Shown piece after piece: positions 1 to 6,380 of a stretch of 6,380 nt of DNA (position 1 is the stretch's first letter; each line of letters starts with the position of its first letter). A model generated the notes under the pieces. That model did no database searches. It saw nothing but the letters and a program-made list of their open reading frames with translations, and was not told the DNA's origin. Position numbers and translations under genes: made by a program. The stretch is from an uncultured Lacinutrix sp. (GTDB lineage Bacteria > Bacteroidota > Bacteroidia > Flavobacteriales > Flavobacteriaceae): assembly GCA_937916035.1 (NCBI GenBank), contig CALGIH010000385.1, positions 1 to 6,380 on the forward strand, read 5' to 3'.

Positions 1-102
1 TGTGTGGCAAAAATACGATAATTTATCAATTGTTAATAAGATACTATTTCAACATATTAACAATCAAAAATATTTCCTCATTAACAGCGTTAAAGGTACA
101 GT

Positions 103-390
103 ATGCAAAAACTCCTGACTATCCTTGCATTTTACAAACCTTTTGTAATTTGGTCGTTTTTGGTAAATATTGCGCTAACAATCGTAAATCCCTTCATTGT
201 TTCTGCAATCATTACCAAATTAATGCTCACAATTTTTGTTTGGTATTTTGTGAATGAAACAAGTGCAAGACGAAAATTGATTTTTTACAATAACTTGGGT
301 ATTTCATCGATTATATTGTTTTCGGTGATGTTTTTTATTGATATTTTTATAACTATAGGCTATCTTATACTTATAACTGAATATATATAA
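103..390 (+). CDS. small multi-helix membrane protein paired with an ABC ATPase, function unknown
   Basis: A 95-residue, very hydrophobic inner-membrane protein. Three hydrophobic stretches are visible, at about residues 13-31, 32-51 and 67-92. The charged segment between the second and third (E52 to K58, with R56, R57 and K58) probably faces the cytoplasm. P13 and P30 fall inside or at the ends of helices. There is no signal-peptide cleavage site and no catalytic motif. The ATG at 103 opens a frame whose first residues (MQKLLTIL) look like a normal membrane-protein start; no clear promoter was found in bases 1-102. The gene ends one base before the GTG of the ABC ATPase, so the two are almost certainly co-transcribed and translationally coupled. 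I infer that it is the membrane partner or anchor of that ATPase. From memory, similar small proteins sit beside such ATPases in other flavobacteria, but I cannot name a characterised family. At 95 residues it is far smaller than a typical ABC permease and would have to oligomerise or recruit another subunit. Confidence 0.8.
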   Translation: MQKLLTILAFYKPFVIWSFLVNIALTIVNPFIVSAIITKLMLTIFVWYFVNETSARRKLIFYNNLGISSIILFSVMFFIDIFITIGYLILITEYI

Positions 391-391
391 C

Positions 392-1051
392 GTGGTATTA
401 GAAATTGACAATGTAGAACTTTACTTTAAAGACAAAACGATTTTAAATGGTATCTACCTAAAAGCTGAAACTGGAAAAGTTACAGGCATTTTAGGAAGCA
501 ATGGCTGTGGAAAAAGTTGTTTGATGCAAATTGTATTTGGGTCGTTAAAACCGAAATACAAGTTAGTTCGTGTTGACAATGAGCCTGTTATAAAACCACT
601 ATATCAAACCAATTTAGTTAAGTATTTACCCCAGCATTCTTTAATTCCGAAAAACCTCACATTAAAAAATATCTTTAAAATGTATGAGGTAAATTGGAAG
701 GGTTTCATTAAAATTTTTAAAGAATTCATCCTTCTTGAAACCTACAAAGCAACCCAATTATCTGGTGGTCAATTGCGATTGGTTGAAACTTACATTGTGC
801 TCAAAAGTGCTAGTAAAATAGTCTTGTTAGATGAACCTTTTTCACATTTGGCACCTTTACATATCGAAAAGATAAGTGCACTCATTGATGAAGAAAAAAC
901 AAAAAAGGCCATTATTATTACAGATCATTTTTATAGAAATATTATAGAATCTTCAGATGAAATTTATTTATTGAAAAATGGATCAACCAAACTCATTGGT
1001 AATATTATTGAACTTGAAGATTACAAATATTTAAGCGAAGGTAGTTTATAA
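392..1051 (+). CDS. compact ABC transporter ATP-binding protein (LptB-like nucleotide-binding domain)
   Basis: A 219-residue stand-alone ATP-binding cassette that hydrolyses ATP to drive a membrane partner. All core motifs are present in order: Walker A GSNGCGKS at 35-42, Q-loop glutamine Q81 (LPQ), signature LSGGQ at 123-127, Walker B IVLLDE at 143-148 with catalytic E148, a non-standard D-loop (FSHLA, 150-154), and the H-switch H179 in TDH. It should therefore be an active ATPase. The protein is short, with about 108 residues from Walker A to Walker B and little after the H-loop. The start is GTG at 392: the frame is open only from 377, no ATG lies in that stretch, and MVLEIDNVEL is the expected first strand of an NBD. 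One base separates it from the stop of the upstream membrane protein. The overall look recalls LptB/branched-chain-type NBDs, but the substrate is unknown and no full-sized permease is adjacent. The ATPase call is secure; the role is not. Confidence 0.93.
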   Translation: MVLEIDNVELYFKDKTILNGIYLKAETGKVTGILGSNGCGKSCLMQIVFGSLKPKYKLVRVDNEPVIKPLYQTNLVKYLPQHSLIPKNLTLKNIFKMYEVNWKGFIKIFKEFILLETYKATQLSGGQLRLVETYIVLKSASKIVLLDEPFSHLAPLHIEKISALIDEEKTKKAIIITDHFYRNIIESSDEIYLLKNGSTKLIGNIIELEDYKYLSEGSL

Positions 1052-1098
1052 TAATTTTTTATTAATAAAATTGTATTTTGCATTATCATAACTAACCA

Positions 1099-2580
1099 AT
1101 GCGAAACAACATCTTAAAACAATTTGGGCTTATTTTAGGTCCTTTCTTATTTACTCTAACACTTCTTTTTTTTAAGCCTGAAGATTTATCCTCAGAAGGA
1201 GTTGCTGTTTTAGCAACCACGCTTTGGGTGGCTGTTTGGTGGATTCTTGAAGTGGTTCCAATTGCTGTTACAGCAATGCTTCCCATTATTTTGTTTCCAA
1301 TTACTGGAGCTATGGAACTGAGCACAACTACAGCTGCTTTCGGACATAAATACGTATTCTTATATATTGGTGGATTTACGCTTGCTATAGCTATTGAAAA
1401 ATGGAATTTACATAAACGTATTGCACTCACGGTTATTAACTTTATTGGAACAAGTGTTAGTAAAATTATATTAGGGTTTATGGTCGCTACTGCTTTTTTA
1501 AGCATGTGGATTTCAAATACAGCCACCACAGTAATGATGCTGCCAATAGGAATGGCAATAATAATACAGCTAAAAGACAATCCTGACACTAAGGCAGATG
1601 AAAATGAAATTTTCGGGAAAGCATTAATGCTAGCCATTGCCTATAGCGCTTCAATTGGTGGAATTGCAACTTTGATAGGAACTCCACCTAATCTGATTTT
1701 TGCTGGAATTTTAGAAGAGCAGTATAATATTGAAATGACCTTTTCTAAATGGATTATTTATGGTCTACCATTATCAATCTTGTTACTTTTTATCTGCTGG
1801 AAATATTTAACCAATTTTGCTTTTAAATTCAAACAAAAAGACTTCCCTGGCGGAAAAGCCGAAATAAAAAGATTACTTAAAAACCTAGGTAAGGTTAGCT
1901 ATGAAGAAAAAACAGTCTTAATCGTTTTTTGTGCAACAGCTTTTTTATGGATAACACGTTCTTTTCTTCTTTCAAAACTCATTCCTGATATTGATGATAC
2001 TATTATTGCAATGGCAAGTGCAACGATTTTGTTTATACTTCCAACCAAAAATAGAACTGAGAAAAAGATTATTAATTGGGAAAGTGCCGTAAAATTACCT
2101 TGGGGAATTTTATTGCTTTTTGGCGGTGGACTCGCTTTGGCTGAAGGCTTTAAAACAAGTGGATTAGCAGAATGGATTGGCACTCAAATCACTCAATTTG
2201 AGCACCTACCATTATTTGCATTACTATTTGTTTTAATACTAGCAGTTAACTTTCTAACAGAAATCACATCAAACTTGGCAACAACTGCTATGTTACTGCC
2301 AATAATGGCTCCAATCGCACTTGCTTTAGATATTCATCCTTTCACCTTAATGGTCGGGATAACAGTTGCTGCGTCATGTGCGTTTATGCTTCCTGTAGCA
2401 ACACCTCCAAATGCGATCGTATTCGGTTCTGGCTATTTGACAATACCTGATATGATGCGAACAGGGATTTTTATGAACATCATAAGTGTCATTTTAATTA
2501 CCATTATCACCTACTATTTACTTCCGATTCTTTGGGATTTTGATCCGAATGTGTTTCCTGAAGTATTAAAAACAAAATAA
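1099..2580 (+). CDS. DASS/SLC13-family sodium:anion (dicarboxylate) symporter
   Basis: A 493-residue inner-membrane secondary transporter of the divalent anion:sodium symporter family (VcINDY, SdcS, mammalian NaDC). These carriers couple Na+ entry to uptake of C4-dicarboxylates, citrate or sulfate. The inverted two-fold repeat is visible as paired motifs: SNT at 139-141 followed by GTPPN at 194-198, and SNL at 391-393 followed by ATPPN at 434-438. In VcINDY the equivalent loops form the sodium and substrate sites. Around them are many hydrophobic helices (about 11) and a charged central loop near 244-272. The segment AFMLPVATPPNAIVF (428-442) fits the family signature. Start ATG 1099 gives the short charged N-terminus MRNN before the first helix, and the length is normal for bacterial members. 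It lies 47 bases after the ABC ATPase. TATTTTG at 1074-1080 could be a degenerate -7 element, but no -33 is evident, so read-through is possible. Substrate is inferred as dicarboxylate; sulfate cannot be excluded. Confidence 0.95.
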   Translation: MRNNILKQFGLILGPFLFTLTLLFFKPEDLSSEGVAVLATTLWVAVWWILEVVPIAVTAMLPIILFPITGAMELSTTTAAFGHKYVFLYIGGFTLAIAIEKWNLHKRIALTVINFIGTSVSKIILGFMVATAFLSMWISNTATTVMMLPIGMAIIIQLKDNPDTKADENEIFGKALMLAIAYSASIGGIATLIGTPPNLIFAGILEEQYNIEMTFSKWIIYGLPLSILLLFICWKYLTNFAFKFKQKDFPGGKAEIKRLLKNLGKVSYEEKTVLIVFCATAFLWITRSFLLSKLIPDIDDTIIAMASATILFILPTKNRTEKKIINWESAVKLPWGILLLFGGGLALAEGFKTSGLAEWIGTQITQFEHLPLFALLFVLILAVNFLTEITSNLATTAMLLPIMAPIALALDIHPFTLMVGITVAASCAFMLPVATPPNAIVFGSGYLTIPDMMRTGIFMNIISVILITIITYYLLPILWDFDPNVFPEVLKTK

Positions 2581-2582
2581 AA

Positions 2583-5138
2583 CTATCCACACTTAGAAGA
2601 ACCGCAATCTTTACAAGTCAAGCAGCCTTCTTGGTAAATTAAATTTATTGAACTACAATTTGTACAGGTTTGTCCTTTAACTTGTGTACCATCTTCTACA
2701 TAACGTTTTAGCGCACGAACCACACCATTCTTCCATGTGTTTATAGACTCGTTATCCAGTTGTAAACTATTGATTAAATCGACAATTTTATCGATTGGCA
2801 TACCATGACGCAAAGTACTTGAAAAAAGTTTTGCATAATTCCAAAATTCCGGATTAAACTTATGTGATAAACCTTCAATAGTAGTTTTGTAACCTCTAAT
2901 ATTTTTATATTGAAAATCGTAACGAGACGTCCCATCTTCGTTTCTGTTCTTAATAATGAGTCCTTTGTTTGCCCAACGTGGTATTAAAATACCATCTTCA
3001 TCGTCTGCCAAACCTGTAAATACTTCGTAAGGCTTTCCTTCAATCAAACCAATAAAAGCAATCCATTTTTCTTTGTTGTTTTGAAAACGAACCACATCTG
3101 CTTCTAACACTTGAGGTCGTTTTGTTGGAAATGTCGTTAAAGTTTCTTGCTCTTCATCCTTCTTTTCTTCGTTTGAAATTAACACACCAGAACGTGAACC
3201 ATCTCTATAAACCGTTACACCTTTACAGCCCGCTTCCCATGCTTCTAGATACAATTGTCCAACTAATTCTTCAGTAGCATCGTTTGGTAAATTAATAGTA
3301 ACGCTAATGGAATGATCCACCCATTTTTGCACTGCGCCTTGCATGCTTACTTTACTCATCCAATCCACATCGTTAGAAGTCGCTTTATAGTAAGGCGATT
3401 TTTTCACCATAGCATCCAATTCTTTCTGATCATAATCATCTGAAACCTCAAAACCATTGACTTCCATCCATTGCTTGAATCTGTGGTGGAATACCACATA
3501 TTCTTCCCAAGAATCACCTAATTCATCTACAAAATCAACACGTACATTTTTATCGTTTGGGTTTACTTTTCTTCTACGTTTGTAAACTGGCATGAAAACA
3601 GGCTCTATTCCTGAAGAAGTTTGCGTCATTAAACTAGTTGTTCCAGTTGGAGCTATAGTTAAAAGTGCAATATTCCTTCTCCCGTGTTCTAACATTTCGT
3701 AATACAACTTATCGTCGGCTTCTTTTAATCGCTGTATAAATGGATTGTTTTTTTCACGCTCAGCATCGAAAATAGCGAAAGCTCCTCTGTCTTTTGCAGC
3801 ATAAACCGATGCTCTATAAGCTTCTATTCCTAAAGTTTTATGAACTTCAACAGAAAAATCATTTCCTTTTTTGCTCCCATACTTAATGCCTAAAGCTGCA
3901 AGCATATCTCCTTCGGCAGTAATGCCAATTCCTGTTCTACGACCTTCTTTCGCTTTCTTCTGAATATTAAACCACAGATTTCTTTCGGTTGCTTTTACCT
4001 CATCTACTTCAGGATCTTCATCAATTTTAGCAATTATGGCATCGATTTTTTCAAGCTCTAAATCGATTATATCATCCATGATACGTTGTGCTATATGAAT
4101 ATGCTTTTTAAACAATTCAAAGTTAAAAGTTGCTTTGTCTGTAAATGGATTTTCAACATAAGAAAATAAATTTATTGCCAACAAACGACATGAATCGTAT
4201 GGACATAATGGGATTTCTCCACAAGGATTTGTAGATACGGTTTTATAACCTAAATCTGCATAACAATCTGGCACAGATTCGTTGATTATAGTATCCCAAA
4301 ACAAAATACCAGGTTCAGCAGATTTCCATGCATTATGAACAATTTTCTTCCATATTTTATTGGCCTCAATGGTTTTTGAAAACTTTGGATTTTGACTAAA
4401 TATTGGATATTTCTGAGTGTATGTTGAATTAGCCTTAACAGCCTTCATAAATTCATCATCTATTCTTACTGAAACGTTTGCTCCAGTTACTTTTCCTTGC
4501 TCTAATTTAGCGTCAATAAAATCTTCTGAATCTGGATGATTGATAGAAACTGATAACATTAAAGCACCACGACGACCATCTTGAGCTACTTCGCGAGTAG
4601 AATTAGAATAACGTTCCATAAATGGAACAATCCCTGTTGAGGTTAGCGCTGAGTTTTTTACTGGAGATCCTTTAGGACGAATGTGAGACAAATCGTGACC
4701 AACACCTCCACGACGTTTCATAAGCTGTACTTGCTCTTGATCAATTTTCATGATACCACCATACGAATCTGAATCACCTTCGTTTCCAATAACAAAACAG
4801 TTTGAAAGTGATGCAATTTGGTATGGATTACCAATACCTGCCATGGGGCTTCCTTGTGGTACGATGTATTTAAAATCTTTAATTAAATCGAAAATAGTTT
4901 CTTCGGATAAGGGATTTGGATAACGCGTCTCGACCCTTGCTACTTCTTTAGCAATTCGTCTGTGCATATCGTTTGGAGTTAACTCATATAGATTGCCTTC
5001 AGAATCTTTTAATGCATATTTATTTATCCAAACACGCGCAGCTAAATCGTCGCCTTTGAAGTATTTAATAGAAGCTTCGAATGCGTCTTCTTGGGTATAA
5101 GTAGAGGGTTGTGCTTTATGTTGGGCTTGTATTGGCAT
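2583..5138 (-). CDS. nrdJ: adenosylcobalamin-dependent (class II) ribonucleoside-diphosphate reductase
   Basis: An 851-residue cytoplasmic enzyme reducing ribonucleotides to deoxyribonucleotides, using a thiyl radical generated from coenzyme B12, so it needs no NrdB subunit and no oxygen. Family residues seen: C114 (SNC) and C317 (DSC), the expected redox pair; N304, C306 and E308 in NPCGE, the radical cysteine and its partners; and the phosphate-binding PTGTTS at 497-502. The N-terminus goes almost directly into the RNR fold, leaving no room for an ATP-cone. After the barrel comes an acidic, Lys/Glu-rich linker (about 655-672), a TSCPD-like region (about 680-815), and a cysteine tail with C825, C828, C839, C842, C845 and C850, typical of zinc-ribbon NrdJ proteins; the tail is thought to re-reduce the active site or bind metal. 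Start ATG 5138 is the first in the frame and gives the expected N-terminus. No nrdA/nrdB-like gene is adjacent. The stop faces the DASS gene stop two bases away. Confidence 0.97.
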   Translation of the reverse strand: MPIQAQHKAQPSTYTQEDAFEASIKYFKGDDLAARVWINKYALKDSEGNLYELTPNDMHRRIAKEVARVETRYPNPLSEETIFDLIKDFKYIVPQGSPMAGIGNPYQIASLSNCFVIGNEGDSDSYGGIMKIDQEQVQLMKRRGGVGHDLSHIRPKGSPVKNSALTSTGIVPFMERYSNSTREVAQDGRRGALMLSVSINHPDSEDFIDAKLEQGKVTGANVSVRIDDEFMKAVKANSTYTQKYPIFSQNPKFSKTIEANKIWKKIVHNAWKSAEPGILFWDTIINESVPDCYADLGYKTVSTNPCGEIPLCPYDSCRLLAINLFSYVENPFTDKATFNFELFKKHIHIAQRIMDDIIDLELEKIDAIIAKIDEDPEVDEVKATERNLWFNIQKKAKEGRRTGIGITAEGDMLAALGIKYGSKKGNDFSVEVHKTLGIEAYRASVYAAKDRGAFAIFDAEREKNNPFIQRLKEADDKLYYEMLEHGRRNIALLTIAPTGTTSLMTQTSSGIEPVFMPVYKRRRKVNPNDKNVRVDFVDELGDSWEEYVVFHHRFKQWMEVNGFEVSDDYDQKELDAMVKKSPYYKATSNDVDWMSKVSMQGAVQKWVDHSISVTINLPNDATEELVGQLYLEAWEAGCKGVTVYRDGSRSGVLISNEEKKDEEQETLTTFPTKRPQVLEADVVRFQNNKEKWIAFIGLIEGKPYEVFTGLADDEDGILIPRWANKGLIIKNRNEDGTSRYDFQYKNIRGYKTTIEGLSHKFNPEFWNYAKLFSSTLRHGMPIDKIVDLINSLQLDNESINTWKNGVVRALKRYVEDGTQVKGQTCTNCSSINLIYQEGCLTCKDCGSSKCG

Positions 5139-5193
5139 GTTTTTGGATTAGTTTAAAAATTTACATTCTATTTATAAACCCTAAAGAACGTAA

Positions 5194-5224
5194 AAAAATT
5201 ACACTTCAAACACGACTCAAACAA
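5194..5224 (-). promoter_or_regulatory. possible nrdJ promoter (Bacteroidota type), weak
   Basis: Read on the minus strand, TTG (5224-5222), a 20-base spacer and TAATTTTT (5201-5194) resemble the Bacteroidota -33/-7 promoter (TTG, TAnnTTTG) with the last G missing. It would give a leader of roughly 50 bases before the nrdJ ATG. The region is so AT-rich that such matches arise by chance, and other registers are possible, so this is only a candidate. Confidence 0.22.
5206..5223. repeat. 7-base direct repeat with 11-base period in the nrdJ leader
   Basis: On the plus strand TCAAACA occurs at 5206-5212 and again at 5217-5223, separated by CGAC, so the repeat period is 11 bases, about one turn of the helix. 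On the minus strand it reads TGTTTGA twice. It lies between the two elements of the tentative nrdJ promoter, where a protein binding one face of the DNA would block polymerase. That it is an operator is inference; a chance repeat of this size is possible. Confidence 0.35.
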
Positions 5225-5317
5225 CAAAGTTTACAGAAAATAATCGTATTATACTGACATATAGTGTTTTATAATTTATCAACAACAAAAAGTTAACAAA
5301 TAATAATAATAAATGTT

Positions 5318-6262
5318 TTAGAAATCAATTGAGACACCAAGACCTAAAATCTGTTTCCATTGTACTTTTGCTCCTTTTTCTTCAAATTCATCTTCTATTT
5401 CTGTAGCAACTAATGTTTTTACATCATTGTCATACCTTATGTGAGAACCTAAAGTAGCATTTACATAACTATTAACTTTAAAATCAAATACAATTTCCCA
5501 ATCAATATCTATATTACCAAAACTATTAATATAGTCTGTATATAAACTCAATTGATTTTTTATAAATATATTTTCAAGAACCTGTGTTCCATATGAATTC
5601 GTAACTAAAATTCCCATTTCTGTTCTTACGCGTTCTCCACTTTTAATCATATTCCCTCCTTCATCAAAAATCGCTGGCTTAACACCAAATGAACCAGCAT
5701 TTGCTAAATCTTCATCTAAAACAAGCGTAGATTTAAATGTTAGCGGTGACATATAAAATGACAATTTCTCCAGGTTTTTACCATACTCTGCTCCTGCACC
5801 AATAAACAAATATCCAGGCGCCATTAAACCAGAGATTTCATTGTTCCTATCTGGATAATTATAACCGTTTGTAAACTGTGTTTTAAAATTAAATCTAGCA
5901 GAATAATACCAATTTGTTAACGTATCTTTTCTGTACCCTAAACTTGAAGCTAATTCTAGCTCATCTTCAGTTTTTCTTAATCTTTGATTTTCCTGTTTAT
6001 TCAAGCCAAATCGCATACGTGCAGAACTTTTCCAAACTAAATTATTTTGCTCATACTTTAATTTAGATATAAAACTTAATAAAGTTGAAATCGAATTACT
6101 TCCACCAGCACTCCAGTTTACAAATGTTACTTCGCTAAAATCTAATCCTGCTTTATTAGTTTGTAGCCATTTCAGATTTTCTTTTTCAATAATTAAAGTG
6201 TCAGACTGAGCTTGTATACATTGAAATAATAGAATTAATGAAATGATTAAAAAATTTCTCAT
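5318..6262 (-). CDS. DUF3078 family outer-membrane protein, secreted
   Basis: A 314-residue exported protein recognised as DUF3078, a family of unknown function I know from Bacteroidota. Residues 1-18 form a classical signal peptide (MRNF, a hydrophobic core, then IQA before QSD), with likely cleavage after A18; C15 is not in a proper lipobox (preceded by Q14), so it is probably not a lipoprotein. The hallmark NWSAGG is at 49-54 and continues with SNS. The mature part shows alternating polar/hydrophobic strands, and the protein ends in aromatic F (LGLGVSIDF), as outer-membrane beta-barrels do. It is therefore most likely a small barrel. The frame extends upstream to a GTG at 6325, but that adds 21 residues before the signal peptide, overlaps the upstream gene, and starts upstream of the promoter at 6280-6311; ATG 6262 is preferred. 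The stop is 179 bases before the nrdJ start, on the same strand, with no hairpin terminator seen. Specific role unknown. Confidence 0.88.
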   Translation of the reverse strand: MRNFLIISLILLFQCIQAQSDTLIIEKENLKWLQTNKAGLDFSEVTFVNWSAGGSNSISTLLSFISKLKYEQNNLVWKSSARMRFGLNKQENQRLRKTEDELELASSLGYRKDTLTNWYYSARFNFKTQFTNGYNYPDRNNEISGLMAPGYLFIGAGAEYGKNLEKLSFYMSPLTFKSTLVLDEDLANAGSFGVKPAIFDEGGNMIKSGERVRTEMGILVTNSYGTQVLENIFIKNQLSLYTDYINSFGNIDIDWEIVFDFKVNSYVNATLGSHIRYDNDVKTLVATEIEDEFEEKGAKVQWKQILGLGVSIDF

Positions 6263-6279
6263 TGTTTGAAATATTGAAT

Positions 6280-6311
6280 TAAAGATAAAAAACGACTGTC
6301 TAATAAACAAA
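6280..6311 (-). promoter_or_regulatory. Bacteroidota-type promoter of the DUF3078 gene
   Basis: On the minus strand TTTG (6311-6308), a 20-base spacer and TATCTTTA (6287-6280) match the Bacteroidota -33 TTTG and -7 TAnnTTTG elements, with one mismatch (final A for G). A start of transcription a few bases after the -7 would leave only a short leader of about 10-15 bases before ATG 6262. It overlaps the 3' end of the upstream gene, so the DUF3078 gene can be transcribed on its own. It also argues against the longer GTG start at 6325. Confidence 0.55.
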
Positions 6312-6380
6312 TTGCCCAAACTCACTTTTAATGGTTAGTTTCTTACTTTGAGAAGCCTCAACACCACCAATAACTCTGGC
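6300..6380 (-). CDS. C-terminal end of an unidentified gene (cut by the window edge)
   Basis: A stop-free minus-strand frame enters at the right edge and ends at TAG (6302-6300) after 26 codons. Its translation begins ARVIGGVEASQSKK and ends SEFGQFVY, with balanced composition and codon choice like the neighbouring genes; the other two minus frames hit stops earlier or read poorly. It ends 37 bases before the DUF3078 ATG, the spacing expected of consecutive genes. The fragment is too short to name a family. The low length means a chance open frame cannot be excluded. Confidence 0.5.
   Translation of the reverse strand, partial: ARVIGGVEASQSKKLTIKSEFGQFVY

Noticed and set aside
8..15. Minus-strand TATTTTTG, an exact TAnnTTTG -7 match that could drive a gene off the left edge
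   Set aside because: No -33 TTG lies at a suitable distance (17-23 bases), the gene it would serve is outside the window, and exact 8-base matches are expected several times by chance here.
30..257. 75-residue plus-strand open frame overlapping the small membrane protein
   Set aside because: It overlaps the more plausible 103-390 gene in another frame, is cysteine-rich with no domain-like pattern, and is not followed by a coupled gene.
1057..1070. Perfect 14-base palindrome TTTTATTAATAAAA between the ABC ATPase and DASS genes
   Set aside because: It is made only of A and T, so would form a very weak hairpin, and several such palindromes are expected by chance in sequence this AT-rich.
1092..1637. 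181-residue minus-strand open frame inside the DASS gene
   Set aside because: It is antisense to the clear transporter coding sequence, and its Ile/Ala/Val-rich composition is what the reverse complement of a membrane gene gives.
1899..2183. 94-residue minus-strand open frame inside the DASS gene
   Set aside because: Also an antisense shadow of the transporter, with no independent start signal or recognisable motif.
5301..5312. Short TAA trinucleotide repeat (four copies) just after the DUF3078 stop
   Set aside because: Too short and low in complexity to be meaningful in an AT-rich intergenic region.
5139..5317. Cobalamin riboswitch upstream of the B12-dependent nrdJ
   Set aside because: None of the conserved B12-box or core sequences was seen, the region is short and extremely AT-rich, and no stable hairpins are visible.

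Overview
The window looks like a piece of chromosome from a marine-type member of the Flavobacteriaceae (Bacteroidota). The base composition is strongly AT-rich and Shine-Dalgarno sequences are not evident. One gene has a good Bacteroidota-style promoter (TTTG, 20-base spacer, TAnnTTT). The proteins also fit: a DUF3078 outer-membrane protein with an NWSAGG motif, a B12-dependent ribonucleotide reductase with a cysteine-rich tail, and a small membrane protein/ABC ATPase pair that I associate from memory with flavobacteria. I saw no insertion sequence, CRISPR array, tRNA, rRNA or phage gene.

Layout, left to right. Bases 1-102 are AT-rich and non-coding. A tightly packed two-gene unit follows on the plus strand: a 95-residue membrane protein (103-390) and, one base after its stop, a 219-residue ABC ATPase with a GTG start (392-1051). 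After a 47-base gap comes a 493-residue DASS/SLC13-type anion transporter (1099-2580). Facing it on the minus strand, with only two bases between the stop codons, is the 851-residue adenosylcobalamin-dependent ribonucleotide reductase NrdJ (2583-5138). A 179-base AT-rich region (5139-5317) forms the nrdJ leader. It contains a helically phased 7-base direct repeat and a weak NrdR-box-like half-site. Next on the minus strand is the DUF3078 outer-membrane protein (5318-6262). Its promoter overlaps the 3' end of another minus-strand gene, which runs off the right edge (6300-6380).

These genes do not form one pathway. NrdJ supplies deoxyribonucleotides without oxygen or a radical-generating small subunit. 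The DASS carrier imports dicarboxylates or related anions with sodium. The DUF3078 protein is an outer-membrane component of unknown role. The only candidate for an undescribed system is the small membrane protein plus ABC ATPase pair: its membrane half is too small for a normal permease, and neither function nor substrate can be read from the sequence. The rest is mostly ordinary core genome.
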